Assembly (NCBI GenBank): GCA_964451365.1
Contig: CAYVIB010000047.1
Span: 1-24,303 of the forward strand
Direction of reading: 5' to 3'
DNA: 24,303 bases
Source: CAYVIB01 sp964451365
GTDB lineage: Bacteria > Pseudomonadota > Gammaproteobacteria > Pseudomonadales > Cellvibrionaceae
Position numbers and translations under genes: made by a program. Below, in pieces: positions 8,714 through 17,889 of this stretch (positions within the stretch are counted from its first letter, which is position 1; each line of letters starts with the position of its first letter). The notes below the pieces were generated by a model that had not been told where the DNA came from, ran no database searches, and saw only the letters and a list, made by a program, of their open reading frames with translations.

Positions 8714-11700
8714 ATGGATGTCACTGATCCCACCACTCGGGCCGGACCGACTTTCATATCGAATCAAATGAACCTGCACGACTTTCTGACAATTACGCCG
8801 ATAGCAACATTCAGCACGGACGCCAATGGACTCATCATCGATTTCAATTCACACACTGCGCGGCTTTTAGGGCGGGAACCCCAACTGAACGATTCCCCGG
8901 ACCGTTACTTGAACTCCTTTCAACTCTTCATGCCGGATGGATCGCCGATCCGTCGCGATTGCTGTTGGATGGCTCGAAGCCTACGGGAGCGCAGGGAGTA
9001 CGGTGCCGAAAAAATTATAATCGAACGGCCGGATGGCGACCTTGTATACGTTCAGGCCAAAGCGACTCCTTACTTTGACGATATGGGGCGCCTTGCCGGG
9101 GCGGTGAATTTCCTGGTGGACATAACCGACCGCGTTCGGGCCGAGTGCCTGACCGGGGAGCAGGGCCGAAATTTGGATGACCGCCAGACCTGGCTTGTTT
9201 ACCAGCGCGAAGCGCTGGAAGCCGCGCTGAACGACGCGCCACTTGAAACATCACTCGGCATGCTGGTCAGAGCGGCGACCGACCGTCTGGGCGAAGGCGT
9301 GCAAGCGGCCTTTTATCTCGTCAATCCGGAAGGCTCGGCCCTGAAGCACGTTGTCGGCATGCCCGCCGCCTACGCCGATGCTGTAAATGGCTTCGAGATT
9401 GGCCAGCACTCCCTGGCCTGTGGTCTGGCAACGCACATGGGGCAGCCGGTCCTGACCGGTGATGTCACCAAGGACCCTCGCTGGGCGCAATGGCGATGGT
9501 TGGCCGAAAAATTTGACTATCGCGGCTGCTGGAGCTTTCCGGTAAGCACTTCCGCGGGAAAATTTGTCGCCACATTCGCCGTCTACTGGCGGCAACCGCG
9601 CGAAGCGACCCCGCCGGACCTGGAGTTCACCGCGCTGCTGACGGAAACAGCCGCTGTCATCATTGCTCAGAAGACCGAGGCGCAGGCGCGCCGGCAGACC
9701 GAAGAAGTAATTCGCGACAGCGAATCGCGATTCCGCGCCTTCATAACCGCCACATCGAATACCGTTTACCGCATGAATCCTGACTGGACGGAAATGCGGT
9801 ATCTTCAGGGAAAGGAATTTCTCCTGGATACACTCGAGTCCAGCCGCACCTGGCTGGAAAAGTACATTCACCCCGACGACCAGCGGCAGGTAACGGAAGC
9901 AATCCGGCAGGCTATTCAATCCGGAAATGCGTTTGAACTCGAACATCGCGTGATTCGCGCGGATGACACTCTCGGCTGGACGTCTTCACGCGCGATTCCG
10001 ATCCTTAACGATCGCGACGAAATAGTGGAATGGTTCGGCGCGGCAAGCGATATCACCGAGCGAAAGCAGGCGGAGCAAGCCCTGCGTCTGAGCGAGCAAC
10101 GCTATCGGACCTTGTTCGATTCAATCGATGAAGGTTTTTGTGTTTTTGACATGCTGTATGACGAGACGGGACGCCCGGTGGATTATCGGTTCATTGAAGT
10201 CAATCCGGCTTTCGAAAAGCATACCGGATTGGCCGATGCTCAAGGCAAGACAATTTTGGAACTCGCTCCTGACCATGAGAGCGACTGGTTTGAGATTTAT
10301 GACAAGGTTGCGTCAACCGGTAAACCGATGCGCTTCGAAAATCACGGTGAAGGGATGTCCGGCCGGTTCGAGGTCTACGCCTTTCGTTTCGATGAATCCA
10401 TAAGAGGACGGGTGGCGGCTGTTTTTTCCAATATCACCGAACGCACGGAGGCCGCGGCAACTATGGACCGCGCCCGTAAGTATGCCGAAGCCACATTGCG
10501 AACAAGCCCTGTGCCGCTACTGGTGCTGGAGCACAACCTGTGCGTTGCCACCGCGAATGAGGCCTTCTATGCGCGCTTTCAGGTGGAACCGGCGCAGACC
10601 GAAGGCAGGCTTGTGTATGACCTGGGTAACGGCCAGTGGAACATTCCCTCCTTACGCAATTTGCTGGAGGAGGTCCTGCCCCATCAGTCTACGTTCAACA
10701 ATTTCGAAGTGACGCACGAGTTTGAGAATATCGGCGAGCGGACGATGCTGCTCAACGCCCGGCGAATGGAAGTGGAACAGGGCGGGCCGGAGCGTATCGT
10801 GCTGGTAATCGAAGATATTACACAGGGCAAACAAGTCAAGCGCGCCCTGGAGAAAAGCCACGAGACATTTTACAACCTTGTGAAAAATGCGCCGCTGGGC
10901 GTATATGTGGTGGATAGCGACTTTCGCCTTGCACATGTAAGCGCCGGCGCGCAGCCCGCGTTTCGAAATGTGCGCCCGCTGATCGGCCACGATCTTGCCT
11001 CGGCTTTGCGCACTATTTGGCCGGAACCTATCGCCACCGACGTAATCGAGCAGTTTCGTCGCACGCTGGCAACAGGCGAATCGTACATGCCACCGAATCT
11101 GACCCAGCAACGGCAAGATACGGGGGAGATGGAATCGTACGAGTGGGAGTTGCATCGCATCGTCATGCCCGATGACTCCTTCGGCGTGGTCTGTTACTAC
11201 TATGAATCCACCAAAATACGCAGGGCTGAGCAGGCCCTGCGCGAGGCGGACCGGCGCAAGGATGAGTTCCTAGCCACACTGGCGCACGAGCTGCGCAACC
11301 CCCTGGCCCCCATCCGCAACAGCCTGCGCATCCTGCGGCTGGCGGGCGGGGGCAACCCGGCCACCGAACGCATTCACGAAATGGTTGAACGGCAGATCAC
11401 CCACATGGTGCGGCTTGTTGATGACCTGATGGAAGTGTCGCGCATTACGCGCGATAAAATCGAGCTGCGCAAGGAGCGGGTCGACCTGGCGACAGTCATA
11501 GACAGCGCCATTGAAATTTGCCAGCCACTTATCGAAACGGCTCGACACCAGCTTACGGTCGAGCTCCCACCGGCGCCAGTGCTCCTGGAGGCCGACCCGG
11601 TCCGGCTGACACAGGTGCTTGCCAACCTGCTGAGCAACGCCGCCAAATACACCAGGGAAGGTGGCCGGATTTGGCTGACTGTCGAATCAGACCGGTCGGA

Positions 11701-12373
11701 GGTGGTGGTGACTGTGCGGGACAATGGCATAGGTATTCCGCTCGATATGCTGCCTAAGGTGTTCGACCTCTTCACACAGGTGGACAACACCTACGACCGC
11801 GCCCACGGCGGACTCGGAATCGGCCTGACCCTGGTCAAGCGCCTGGTGCAAATGCACGGTGGGACTGTCGAGGCCAGGAGCGGCGGCCCGGGCAAGGGCA
11901 GCGAATTTGTTGTTCGACTGCCGGAAGCAGCCGGGTTATCCACTTCGAACAACCCGGAGTCGTCCGTCAGTACCCGAACCGCCATCGCTGCTCATCGTAT
12001 TCTCGTGGTGGATGATAATCGCGACGCCGCCGACAGCCTCGGCATGCTTCTGAAGTTCGAGGGAGCGGATACCTGCATTACTTATGATGGCCCGGCAGCG
12101 CTCGAAGCCATCCAAACATACCGGCCATCCGTCGTGCTGCTGGATATCGGTCTCCCCGGAATGGACGGCTTTGAGGTGGCAGAGCGGGCACGACAACTAC
12201 CCGAAGGGCGCGCGATCAAAATAATCGCCCTTACCGGCTGGGGCCAGGAGGAAGATCGCCGGCGATCCAGGGAAGCCGGTATTGACGATCACCTGGTCAA
12301 ACCGGTGGACTACGATACACTGGTGAACCTGCTTGCGGCCCTTTCTCCGGCCCGGGAATACGAATCGGTTTGA
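8714..12373 (+). CDS. Hybrid histidine kinase, PAS/GAF multi-sensor with C-terminal receiver
   Basis: Soluble sensor kinase of 1219 aa with no membrane segment or signal peptide. Approximate order: PAS (20-140), GAF (165-315), four further PAS-like domains (334-450, 458-575, 584-700, 714-830), HisKA (848-915), HATPase (960-1075), receiver (1093-1210). The phospho-accepting histidine is H858 in AHELRNPL. ATP-binding motifs are visible as NLLSNAAKY, DNGIGIP and GLGIGLTLV. The receiver phospho-acceptor is D1144 in LLDIGLPGMDG. The PAS domain near 584-700 (LGNGQWNIPSLRNLLEEVLP) belongs to the type also found in CheB/CheR-PAS chimeras. No HPt or DNA-binding output is present, so phosphate must pass to an unlinked partner or the receiver must modulate the kinase itself. 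The gene is followed by a second kinase of the same type. Confidence 0.93.
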   Translation: MDVTDPTTRAGPTFISNQMNLHDFLTITPIATFSTDANGLIIDFNSHTARLLGREPQLNDSPDRYLNSFQLFMPDGSPIRRDCCWMARSLRERREYGAEKIIIERPDGDLVYVQAKATPYFDDMGRLAGAVNFLVDITDRVRAECLTGEQGRNLDDRQTWLVYQREALEAALNDAPLETSLGMLVRAATDRLGEGVQAAFYLVNPEGSALKHVVGMPAAYADAVNGFEIGQHSLACGLATHMGQPVLTGDVTKDPRWAQWRWLAEKFDYRGCWSFPVSTSAGKFVATFAVYWRQPREATPPDLEFTALLTETAAVIIAQKTEAQARRQTEEVIRDSESRFRAFITATSNTVYRMNPDWTEMRYLQGKEFLLDTLESSRTWLEKYIHPDDQRQVTEAIRQAIQSGNAFELEHRVIRADDTLGWTSSRAIPILNDRDEIVEWFGAASDITERKQAEQALRLSEQRYRTLFDSIDEGFCVFDMLYDETGRPVDYRFIEVNPAFEKHTGLADAQGKTILELAPDHESDWFEIYDKVASTGKPMRFENHGEGMSGRFEVYAFRFDESIRGRVAAVFSNITERTEAAATMDRARKYAEATLRTSPVPLLVLEHNLCVATANEAFYARFQVEPAQTEGRLVYDLGNGQWNIPSLRNLLEEVLPHQSTFNNFEVTHEFENIGERTMLLNARRMEVEQGGPERIVLVIEDITQGKQVKRALEKSHETFYNLVKNAPLGVYVVDSDFRLAHVSAGAQPAFRNVRPLIGHDLASALRTIWPEPIATDVIEQFRRTLATGESYMPPNLTQQRQDTGEMESYEWELHRIVMPDDSFGVVCYYYESTKIRRAEQALREADRRKDEFLATLAHELRNPLAPIRNSLRILRLAGGGNPATERIHEMVERQITHMVRLVDDLMEVSRITRDKIELRKERVDLATVIDSAIEICQPLIETARHQLTVELPPAPVLLEADPVRLTQVLANLLSNAAKYTREGGRIWLTVESDRSEVVVTVRDNGIGIPLDMLPKVFDLFTQVDNTYDRAHGGLGIGLTLVKRLVQMHGGTVEARSGGPGKGSEFVVRLPEAAGLSTSNNPESSVSTRTAIAAHRILVVDDNRDAADSLGMLLKFEGADTCITYDGPAALEAIQTYRPSVVLLDIGLPGMDGFEVAERARQLPEGRAIKIIALTGWGQEEDRRRSREAGIDDHLVKPVDYDTLVNLLAALSPAREYESV

Positions 12374-12594
12374 CGACAAATGAATTTACGCACACCTGTT
12401 TTACAAAAAAAGGTTGATAATTGCACCGGGTTTGAATATCCCTTCAATTCTTTAGCTGCTTCAGGTGTGGACATTGAAATTGTTGTTATTTAATTTTTTA
12501 CGACTCCTGATACGCCATTGCGTCCCACGGTTTCAGCAGTCCGCATCCATGTTAATACTCAACGCTACCCGACCGATCAGTAAAATACTGAGAG
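12374..12594 (+). other. Spacer between the two hybrid kinase genes
   Basis: About 220 nt, AT-richer by eye than the flanking genes. No hairpin with a T-run is visible after the first kinase, and no confident promoter could be placed before the second, so it is unresolved whether they share a transcript. Confidence 0.35.
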
Positions 12595-12600
12595 ATGGTT

Positions 12601-15600
12601 ATGAATAAGTCGTGGTCGAAGGCTTATATCATCGCCATTGCGATGACGGGGCTCGCCCTTCTTATCGGATTGGCCGCGGACCACTTTCTTGAGGCACACC
12701 AGGTGCCCTATATCGCTTTCCTGGCTGTCATCATGTTCATGAGTTGGTATGGCGGCGTTGGCCCGGGGTTGCTGGCCATCGGGCTGGGCGCGGTGGCCGC
12801 GATCTATTTTATTCTGGAACCTCGTGACAGGTTCCAGGTGGCCGATTCAAGCGACTGGGTCGGCCTCATCTTCTACCTTGGGATCGGAATATTCGCCCTG
12901 ACCGGCCACTGGATTTTTACCGCCAGGCAACGCACTGAAATGCGCGGCGACTGGTTCCGCACCTTGGTAACCGCAACCGACCAGATTATCTGGACGACCA
13001 ATGAAAACGGCCAGGTTGTTGAAGATTCTCCTTCCTGGCGTGACTTTACCGGCCAGACTTTCGACCAATGGAAAGGGCGAGGCTGGCTGGATGCCATTCA
13101 CCCTGATGACCAGGAACGCACGGCAAGGACCTGGTTGGACGCCGTGGCCAACAAATCCATTTACCAGGCGGAATACCGGGTTCGAACCAGGGACGGAGGC
13201 TACCGCTGGATGGCGGTGCGCGCCGTGCCATTCCCTGAGTCTGGCGGCCGCATCCAGCGCTGGGTTGGCACCAACACCGATATTCATGACCGCAAGCAGG
13301 CCGAGGAAGCGTTATCGGAAAACGAAGAGTGGTTGCGCGCGCTCATAGCATCCTCACCCCTGGCTATTGTGGTGGTTTCCCCCGATACCCGTGTGAGGCT
13401 TTGGAACAATACAGCCGAAAAGCTCTTCGGCTGGACGGAAGCCGATGTGCTCGGCCAGCCCGCGCCATCCATTCCTGAAAATCTGCTTTCCGAAAACGGC
13501 GCCTTCTTTAGGGCTGTGACACAAGGGGAAACCCGTTCAATCCAGACGGCGTGGCAACGGCGCGACAATTCGCTGGTGGATTTAAATATTACCACCGCTC
13601 CCCTGCGGGATAAGAAGGGAGAAATTACACATAATCTTTTGTTTTGTGAGGACATCAGTGTTCGCAAACATGCGGAACAATTGCAAACAGAACAAACAAA
13701 TTTGTTGGAATTGATTGCCACGGGACATCCCCTGGATGAATGCTTCACCGTATTAACCGGCGCTGTCTCGCGATTGCAACCCGAAACACGCGCTATTGTT
13801 CTGATGGCTGACGACACGCAAAATCGCTTCGTCAAAGCGCTGACCAAAGATATCCCCCTATCCTTTGGTCAGGCAATTGTCGATCAACCGGAAACAACTG
13901 TGTTATACGATAGTAAACCGGTAACCTTTACAGATATCGCGCGGGACGAAAAATGGTCTCAATCGTGGCGGGATTTATGTGTATCCCACAACATTCGCGC
14001 CTACCATTCCGAGCCGGTGCTGGGCCCCAATAATAAACCCCTCGCCTCATTTATGATGTGTTTTAACGAAGCGCGGGAACCCAGCGAGTGGGAACACCGT
14101 ATTGCCCGGTTTGGCGCGCACATTGCCAGCATCGTGATCGAACGCGAACGCTCTATCCGTGACATACGACAGCGTGAGCAACATCTAAGTGCCATTGTCC
14201 GGACCACGCCTGAGTGCGTCACAATCGTTACCGCCGATGGCAAATTGCTCGAAATGAATTCCGCCGGCCTGGCAATGGTGGAAGCCGAGTCCGAAGCCAC
14301 CGTGACCGGCGGGTGTGTCTACGATTTGATTGCGCCCGAATACCGCGACGCCTTTCGTGAATTCAATGAAAAAATCTGCCGGGGCGAAAGCGGTGAATTG
14401 CAGTTTGACATCATCGGCCTGCGCGGCACCCGCCGCCATATGGAAACCCACGCCGTTCCCCTGCATCATTCCGACGGCGCCGTCGCTCAACTGGCATTGA
14501 CCCGCGACATCACGGACCGCAAACGGGCGGAAGAGGCACTGCGGGAGAACGAAGAACAGTTTCGGGCGGCATTCCACCAGACCGCCATTGGAATGGCGCA
14601 GGTGGATTTTAATGGCCGGCACCTGCTGGTTAACGACCGTTACTGCCAGATTACCGGTTATAGCCGGGAAGAACTGCTCGAGCGAACCATTCTGGATATT
14701 ACCCATCCCGCTGATATCGAGCTCAATGGACATAAGTTCCAACAGCTTTTTGCCGGCCAAACACCGGCTTACGAAATTGAAAAGCGCTATGTTCGCAAAG
14801 ACGGCCAAATTGCATGGGTACATGTGACCGCATCATTTGTACGTGACGCACACGGCAAACCCAAATACATCATAGGGGCGGTACAGGATATTTCCGAGCG
14901 CAAGAATCACGAACAAACGCTTCTGGAAAGCGAGGAAAGGTTTCGCATCCTCGCGGATACCGCACCGCTCTTTATCGCCATGGCCGACGAAACCGGCAAC
15001 GCGGTTTACTTTAACAAGCCCTGGCTGGAATGGACGGGCCAACCCATGGAAAAAATGCGCGGGCTCGGCTGGCTGCGCACGCTTCACCCTGACGATGCGC
15101 CAAAATTCAAGCAGGCTTTCAAGAGCGCATTTGACCGCAGGGAACCAATCAATGAGCAATACCGTTTTCGCAGGGCGGATGGAGAATACCGCTGGATGCT
15201 CGCGGTCGGCGCTCCCCGTATAACCCCGGACGGCCGGTTTACCGGCTACTTTGGAACCTACACCGATTTCCACGAATTAAAACAGGCCGAAGAAAACCTT
15301 AAAAAAAGCGAAGCCCGTAAAGCGGCGATTTTTGAATCCTCCCTGGACGCCATTTTGACCATAGACCAGGAGGGCAACATTATCGAATGGAACGCCGGGG
15401 CCGAGCGCATTTTTGGTTACAGCAAGGATCAGGTAATCGGCAAGGACATGGCCCGGCTCATTATCCCCGAACGCTTTCGCGATGCGCACAACAAAGGCTT
15501 GTCCCGCTACCTGGCCACCAACAAAGGCCGCATTATGGGCAAACTTGTTGAAATGCCCGCGTTGAAAGCGGATGGAAAGGAATTTCTTTCAGAGTTGAAT

Positions 15601-17316
15601 ATCACCCGGATCTCAATTGAAGGGCCACCTCAGTTTACGGGAGTATTACGGGATATAACCGAACGCAAAAAAGCCGAGGACGCAACGTTCAAACATTCGG
15701 AACAGGTAAGGCGCCTCGCCGGTATTGCCAGGCAACTCAACACCGCCCCGGACGTCACCTCCATAGTGGGCGTTGTGACAGAGGAGGCCCGCGACCTGAT
15801 CGGGGCGCACCAGGCAGTCACCAGCTTCACCAAAAATAAAAATTGGGCGCAGGCAATTACAACCGTCTCCCTGTCGGACAAATACGCCAAATGGCGTGGT
15901 TACAATATCAAACCAACCGGCGCGGGCATTTACTCACTGGTCTGCCAGACAAACAAACCCTTGCGAATGACACAGGCCGAGTTGGAATCCCACGGCGCCT
16001 GGAAAGGTTTCGGAAACCAGGCTGGCAATCACCCTCCCATGCGGGGATGGCTCGTCGCGCCGTTGGTGGGGCGGGACGGTCGGAATATCGGACTCATCCA
16101 ATTATCCGACAAGTACGAGGGCGAATTTACCGAGGACGATGAATGGATTCTTGTGCAGATGGCGCAGATGGCTTCCGTTGCTATTGAAAACACCCGGCTG
16201 GTGGAAAACCTGCGGGAAACGGGCCGCCAAAAAGACGAATTCCTGGCGATACTGGCGCATGAACTGCGCAATCCCCTCGCGCCGCTTTACAACATGCTGG
16301 AAGCGATCAAACGATCGGACAACAGTAGCGAATTAATTCAGCAGGCGCATATGATGATGCACCGCCAACTGGCTCACATGGTTCGCCTTATCGACGACCT
16401 GCTCGATGTCAGCCGCGTGAGCCGGGGTAAATTTGAGCTGCGGCGGGAACGTGTCGAACTGGCATCGGTGCTTAACCAGGCCGTTGAAAGTGCCCGCGTT
16501 ATGATTGACAGCGCCGGCCACCAACTCAACGTCACCCTTCCGTCGAAGCCGGTCTTTTTGTACGCCGACCCGGTGCGACTGACCCAGATTTTTGGCAACC
16601 TGCTTAATAACGCCTGCAAATATACCGACCCGGGCGGCAGGATCTGGTTATCCGCTGACTGCCGGGACGACGAAGTGATCGTAAAAGTCAGGGACACCGG
16701 TATCGGTATCCCCGCCGAAAAGCTGGAGAGCGTGTTTGATATGTTTACCCAGGTCGATCAATCGCTGGACCGGTTGCAGGGCGGGCTGGGCATTGGCCTG
16801 ACGCTGGTCAGGCAACTGGTCGAAATGCACAATGGGGAAGTAACGGCTCATAGCGCGGGCCCCGGCAAGGGGGCCGAGTTTGTCGTACGGCTGCCGGTTC
16901 GCCAGGACAAACCGGAACCTGGACCCCAGGGATCAACATCGACCGAAGAACGAAAAGTGGCAAACCGGCGAATTCTGGTTGTCGACGATAACCGGGACAG
17001 TGCCCAGTCCCTCGCCCTGTTGCTGGAAATGACCGGCAACGAAACACATTTGGCCCACGACGGACTGCAAGCCGTTGAATCCGCAAACGGGCTTCACCCC
17101 GACGTGATACTGCTCGATATCGGCCTGCCCAAACTGAACGGCTACGAAGTCTGCCGCCAAATTCGCCAGCAGCCGTGGAGCAAAAATGTTTTGGTGATCG
17201 CCATAAGCGGCTGGGGGCAGGAACAAGACAAGCTCGAATCAGAAAAAGCCGGATTTGATCATCATCTGGTTAAGCCGGTTGATTTTACTGCTCTCACAAA
17301 TTTGCTTGCCTCGTAA
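12601..17316 (+). CDS. Membrane-anchored hybrid histidine kinase with DUF4118, six PAS and two GAF domains
   Basis: About 1571 aa. The N-terminus (about 5-110) has hydrophobic helices resembling the DUF4118 membrane region of KdpD-type kinases. Then follow PAS (120-238), PAS (239-358), GAF (367-513), PAS (523-638), PAS (649-768), PAS (776-898), PAS (901-1023) and GAF (1035-1198). The core has H1220 in AHELRNPL, then HATPase (NLLNNACKY, DTGIGIP, GLGIGLTLV) and a receiver with D1506 in LLDIGLPKLNG. The kinase-receiver part is a close paralogue of the preceding gene, pointing to duplication with sensor reshuffling. GAGAG lies 6 nt before ATG 12601; ATG at 12595 is also possible but leaves no spacing. 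There is no output domain beyond the receiver. The signals sensed are unknown. Confidence 0.92.
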   Translation: MNKSWSKAYIIAIAMTGLALLIGLAADHFLEAHQVPYIAFLAVIMFMSWYGGVGPGLLAIGLGAVAAIYFILEPRDRFQVADSSDWVGLIFYLGIGIFALTGHWIFTARQRTEMRGDWFRTLVTATDQIIWTTNENGQVVEDSPSWRDFTGQTFDQWKGRGWLDAIHPDDQERTARTWLDAVANKSIYQAEYRVRTRDGGYRWMAVRAVPFPESGGRIQRWVGTNTDIHDRKQAEEALSENEEWLRALIASSPLAIVVVSPDTRVRLWNNTAEKLFGWTEADVLGQPAPSIPENLLSENGAFFRAVTQGETRSIQTAWQRRDNSLVDLNITTAPLRDKKGEITHNLLFCEDISVRKHAEQLQTEQTNLLELIATGHPLDECFTVLTGAVSRLQPETRAIVLMADDTQNRFVKALTKDIPLSFGQAIVDQPETTVLYDSKPVTFTDIARDEKWSQSWRDLCVSHNIRAYHSEPVLGPNNKPLASFMMCFNEAREPSEWEHRIARFGAHIASIVIERERSIRDIRQREQHLSAIVRTTPECVTIVTADGKLLEMNSAGLAMVEAESEATVTGGCVYDLIAPEYRDAFREFNEKICRGESGELQFDIIGLRGTRRHMETHAVPLHHSDGAVAQLALTRDITDRKRAEEALRENEEQFRAAFHQTAIGMAQVDFNGRHLLVNDRYCQITGYSREELLERTILDITHPADIELNGHKFQQLFAGQTPAYEIEKRYVRKDGQIAWVHVTASFVRDAHGKPKYIIGAVQDISERKNHEQTLLESEERFRILADTAPLFIAMADETGNAVYFNKPWLEWTGQPMEKMRGLGWLRTLHPDDAPKFKQAFKSAFDRREPINEQYRFRRADGEYRWMLAVGAPRITPDGRFTGYFGTYTDFHELKQAEENLKKSEARKAAIFESSLDAILTIDQEGNIIEWNAGAERIFGYSKDQVIGKDMARLIIPERFRDAHNKGLSRYLATNKGRIMGKLVEMPALKADGKEFLSELNITRISIEGPPQFTGVLRDITERKKAEDATFKHSEQVRRLAGIARQLNTAPDVTSIVGVVTEEARDLIGAHQAVTSFTKNKNWAQAITTVSLSDKYAKWRGYNIKPTGAGIYSLVCQTNKPLRMTQAELESHGAWKGFGNQAGNHPPMRGWLVAPLVGRDGRNIGLIQLSDKYEGEFTEDDEWILVQMAQMASVAIENTRLVENLRETGRQKDEFLAILAHELRNPLAPLYNMLEAIKRSDNSSELIQQAHMMMHRQLAHMVRLIDDLLDVSRVSRGKFELRRERVELASVLNQAVESARVMIDSAGHQLNVTLPSKPVFLYADPVRLTQIFGNLLNNACKYTDPGGRIWLSADCRDDEVIVKVRDTGIGIPAEKLESVFDMFTQVDQSLDRLQGGLGIGLTLVRQLVEMHNGEVTAHSAGPGKGAEFVVRLPVRQDKPEPGPQGSTSTEERKVANRRILVVDDNRDSAQSLALLLEMTGNETHLAHDGLQAVESANGLHPDVILLDIGLPKLNGYEVCRQIRQQPWSKNVLVIAISGWGQEQDKLESEKAGFDHHLVKPVDFTALTNLLAS

Positions 17317-17337
17317 TAGTGTGATTGGTAACTGATA

Positions 17338-17606
17338 TCAGGAGGACGTTCTAACGCTAAATTCCTGTCCAATATAAGAAACAGTTTTTGAAAATACCAT
17401 TTGAACCTCCTGAAATACTTCTTCATGCGCCTCACCATAGTTATCCATCGAATCGTCCCCAAAAGAGTATTTCAACTGTGTGTCCAACAATTTAAGTCTT
17501 GCGTATCGATCACAGCTTGAACTTCTACAACAGATACTGGTTCAGGACCAGATGCATTTAGCGCATCTGCTACCCCAGTTTCAGTTGTGGTAACAGAATT
17601 AACTTG
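17338..17606 (-). pseudogene. Probable frameshifted gene remnant, unknown family
   Basis: Two overlapping minus-strand frames, neither with a normal start, read like one protein when joined. One is open at 17472-17606 (…SGPEPVSVVEVQAVIDTQ) and the other from 17541 to the stop at 17338-17340 (…DTQLKYSFGDDSMDNYGEAH…). A one-base shift inside 17472-17541 joins them into a continuous acidic, hydrophilic sequence. Codon use looks AT-richer than in the flanking genes, judged by eye. A stop lies just upstream of the first frame and no ribosome binding site is seen. I do not recognise a family. It could also be chance open frame. Confidence 0.35.
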
Positions 17607-17696
17607 TCAGGTGACCGTGAAGCAGATCACAGTACTGGCCACTCCTACTCCTCGACCTTGAGGCGGCAATTAACTAGGGCCAGCCCTTCGGATTGC

Positions 17697-17854
17697 GCCT
17701 AAAAAGCCGCCACTCGTCGTCGCCTACATGGATGTAGTGGTGCGGCATTCCAATGAGGAGCGTAAGCAGGAGCGGTAAGCTTTGCTCGTCGCTCATTTGG
17801 AATGACCAAACCATACTCCTCGCGTCGGAATGCCGCATCACTGGATTTTTAGGC
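17697..17854. repeat. Nested imperfect palindromic element
   Basis: The outer arms GCCTAAAAAGCC (17697-17708) and GGATTTTTAGGC (17843-17854) match at 11 of 12 positions when inverted. The inner arms 17736-17751 and 17827-17842 (core TGCGGCATTCC) match at 15 of 16. A further pair, CATTCCAATGAG (17746-17757) and CTCATTTGGAATG (17792-17804), offers an alternative pairing. The left arm is interrupted by 27 nt that contain a perfect CTACAT-GG-ATGTAG hairpin (17724-17737). A minus-strand frame of about 60 codons (17856-17674) runs across the element and is in frame with the preceding GlxA gene, but it looks like a by-product. A degenerate miniature transposon or repetitive extragenic element is the likeliest reading; no clear target duplication was found. 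Confidence 0.55.
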
Positions 17855-17889
17855 ACAACAGCGACAACCCGAATTAGTGTTAACAGGCC

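Noticed and set aside
17697..17854. Integron attC site
   Set aside because: The outer arms carry GCCTAAA/TTTAGGC but lack the required AAC/GTT core sites, and no integrase or cassette array is present.
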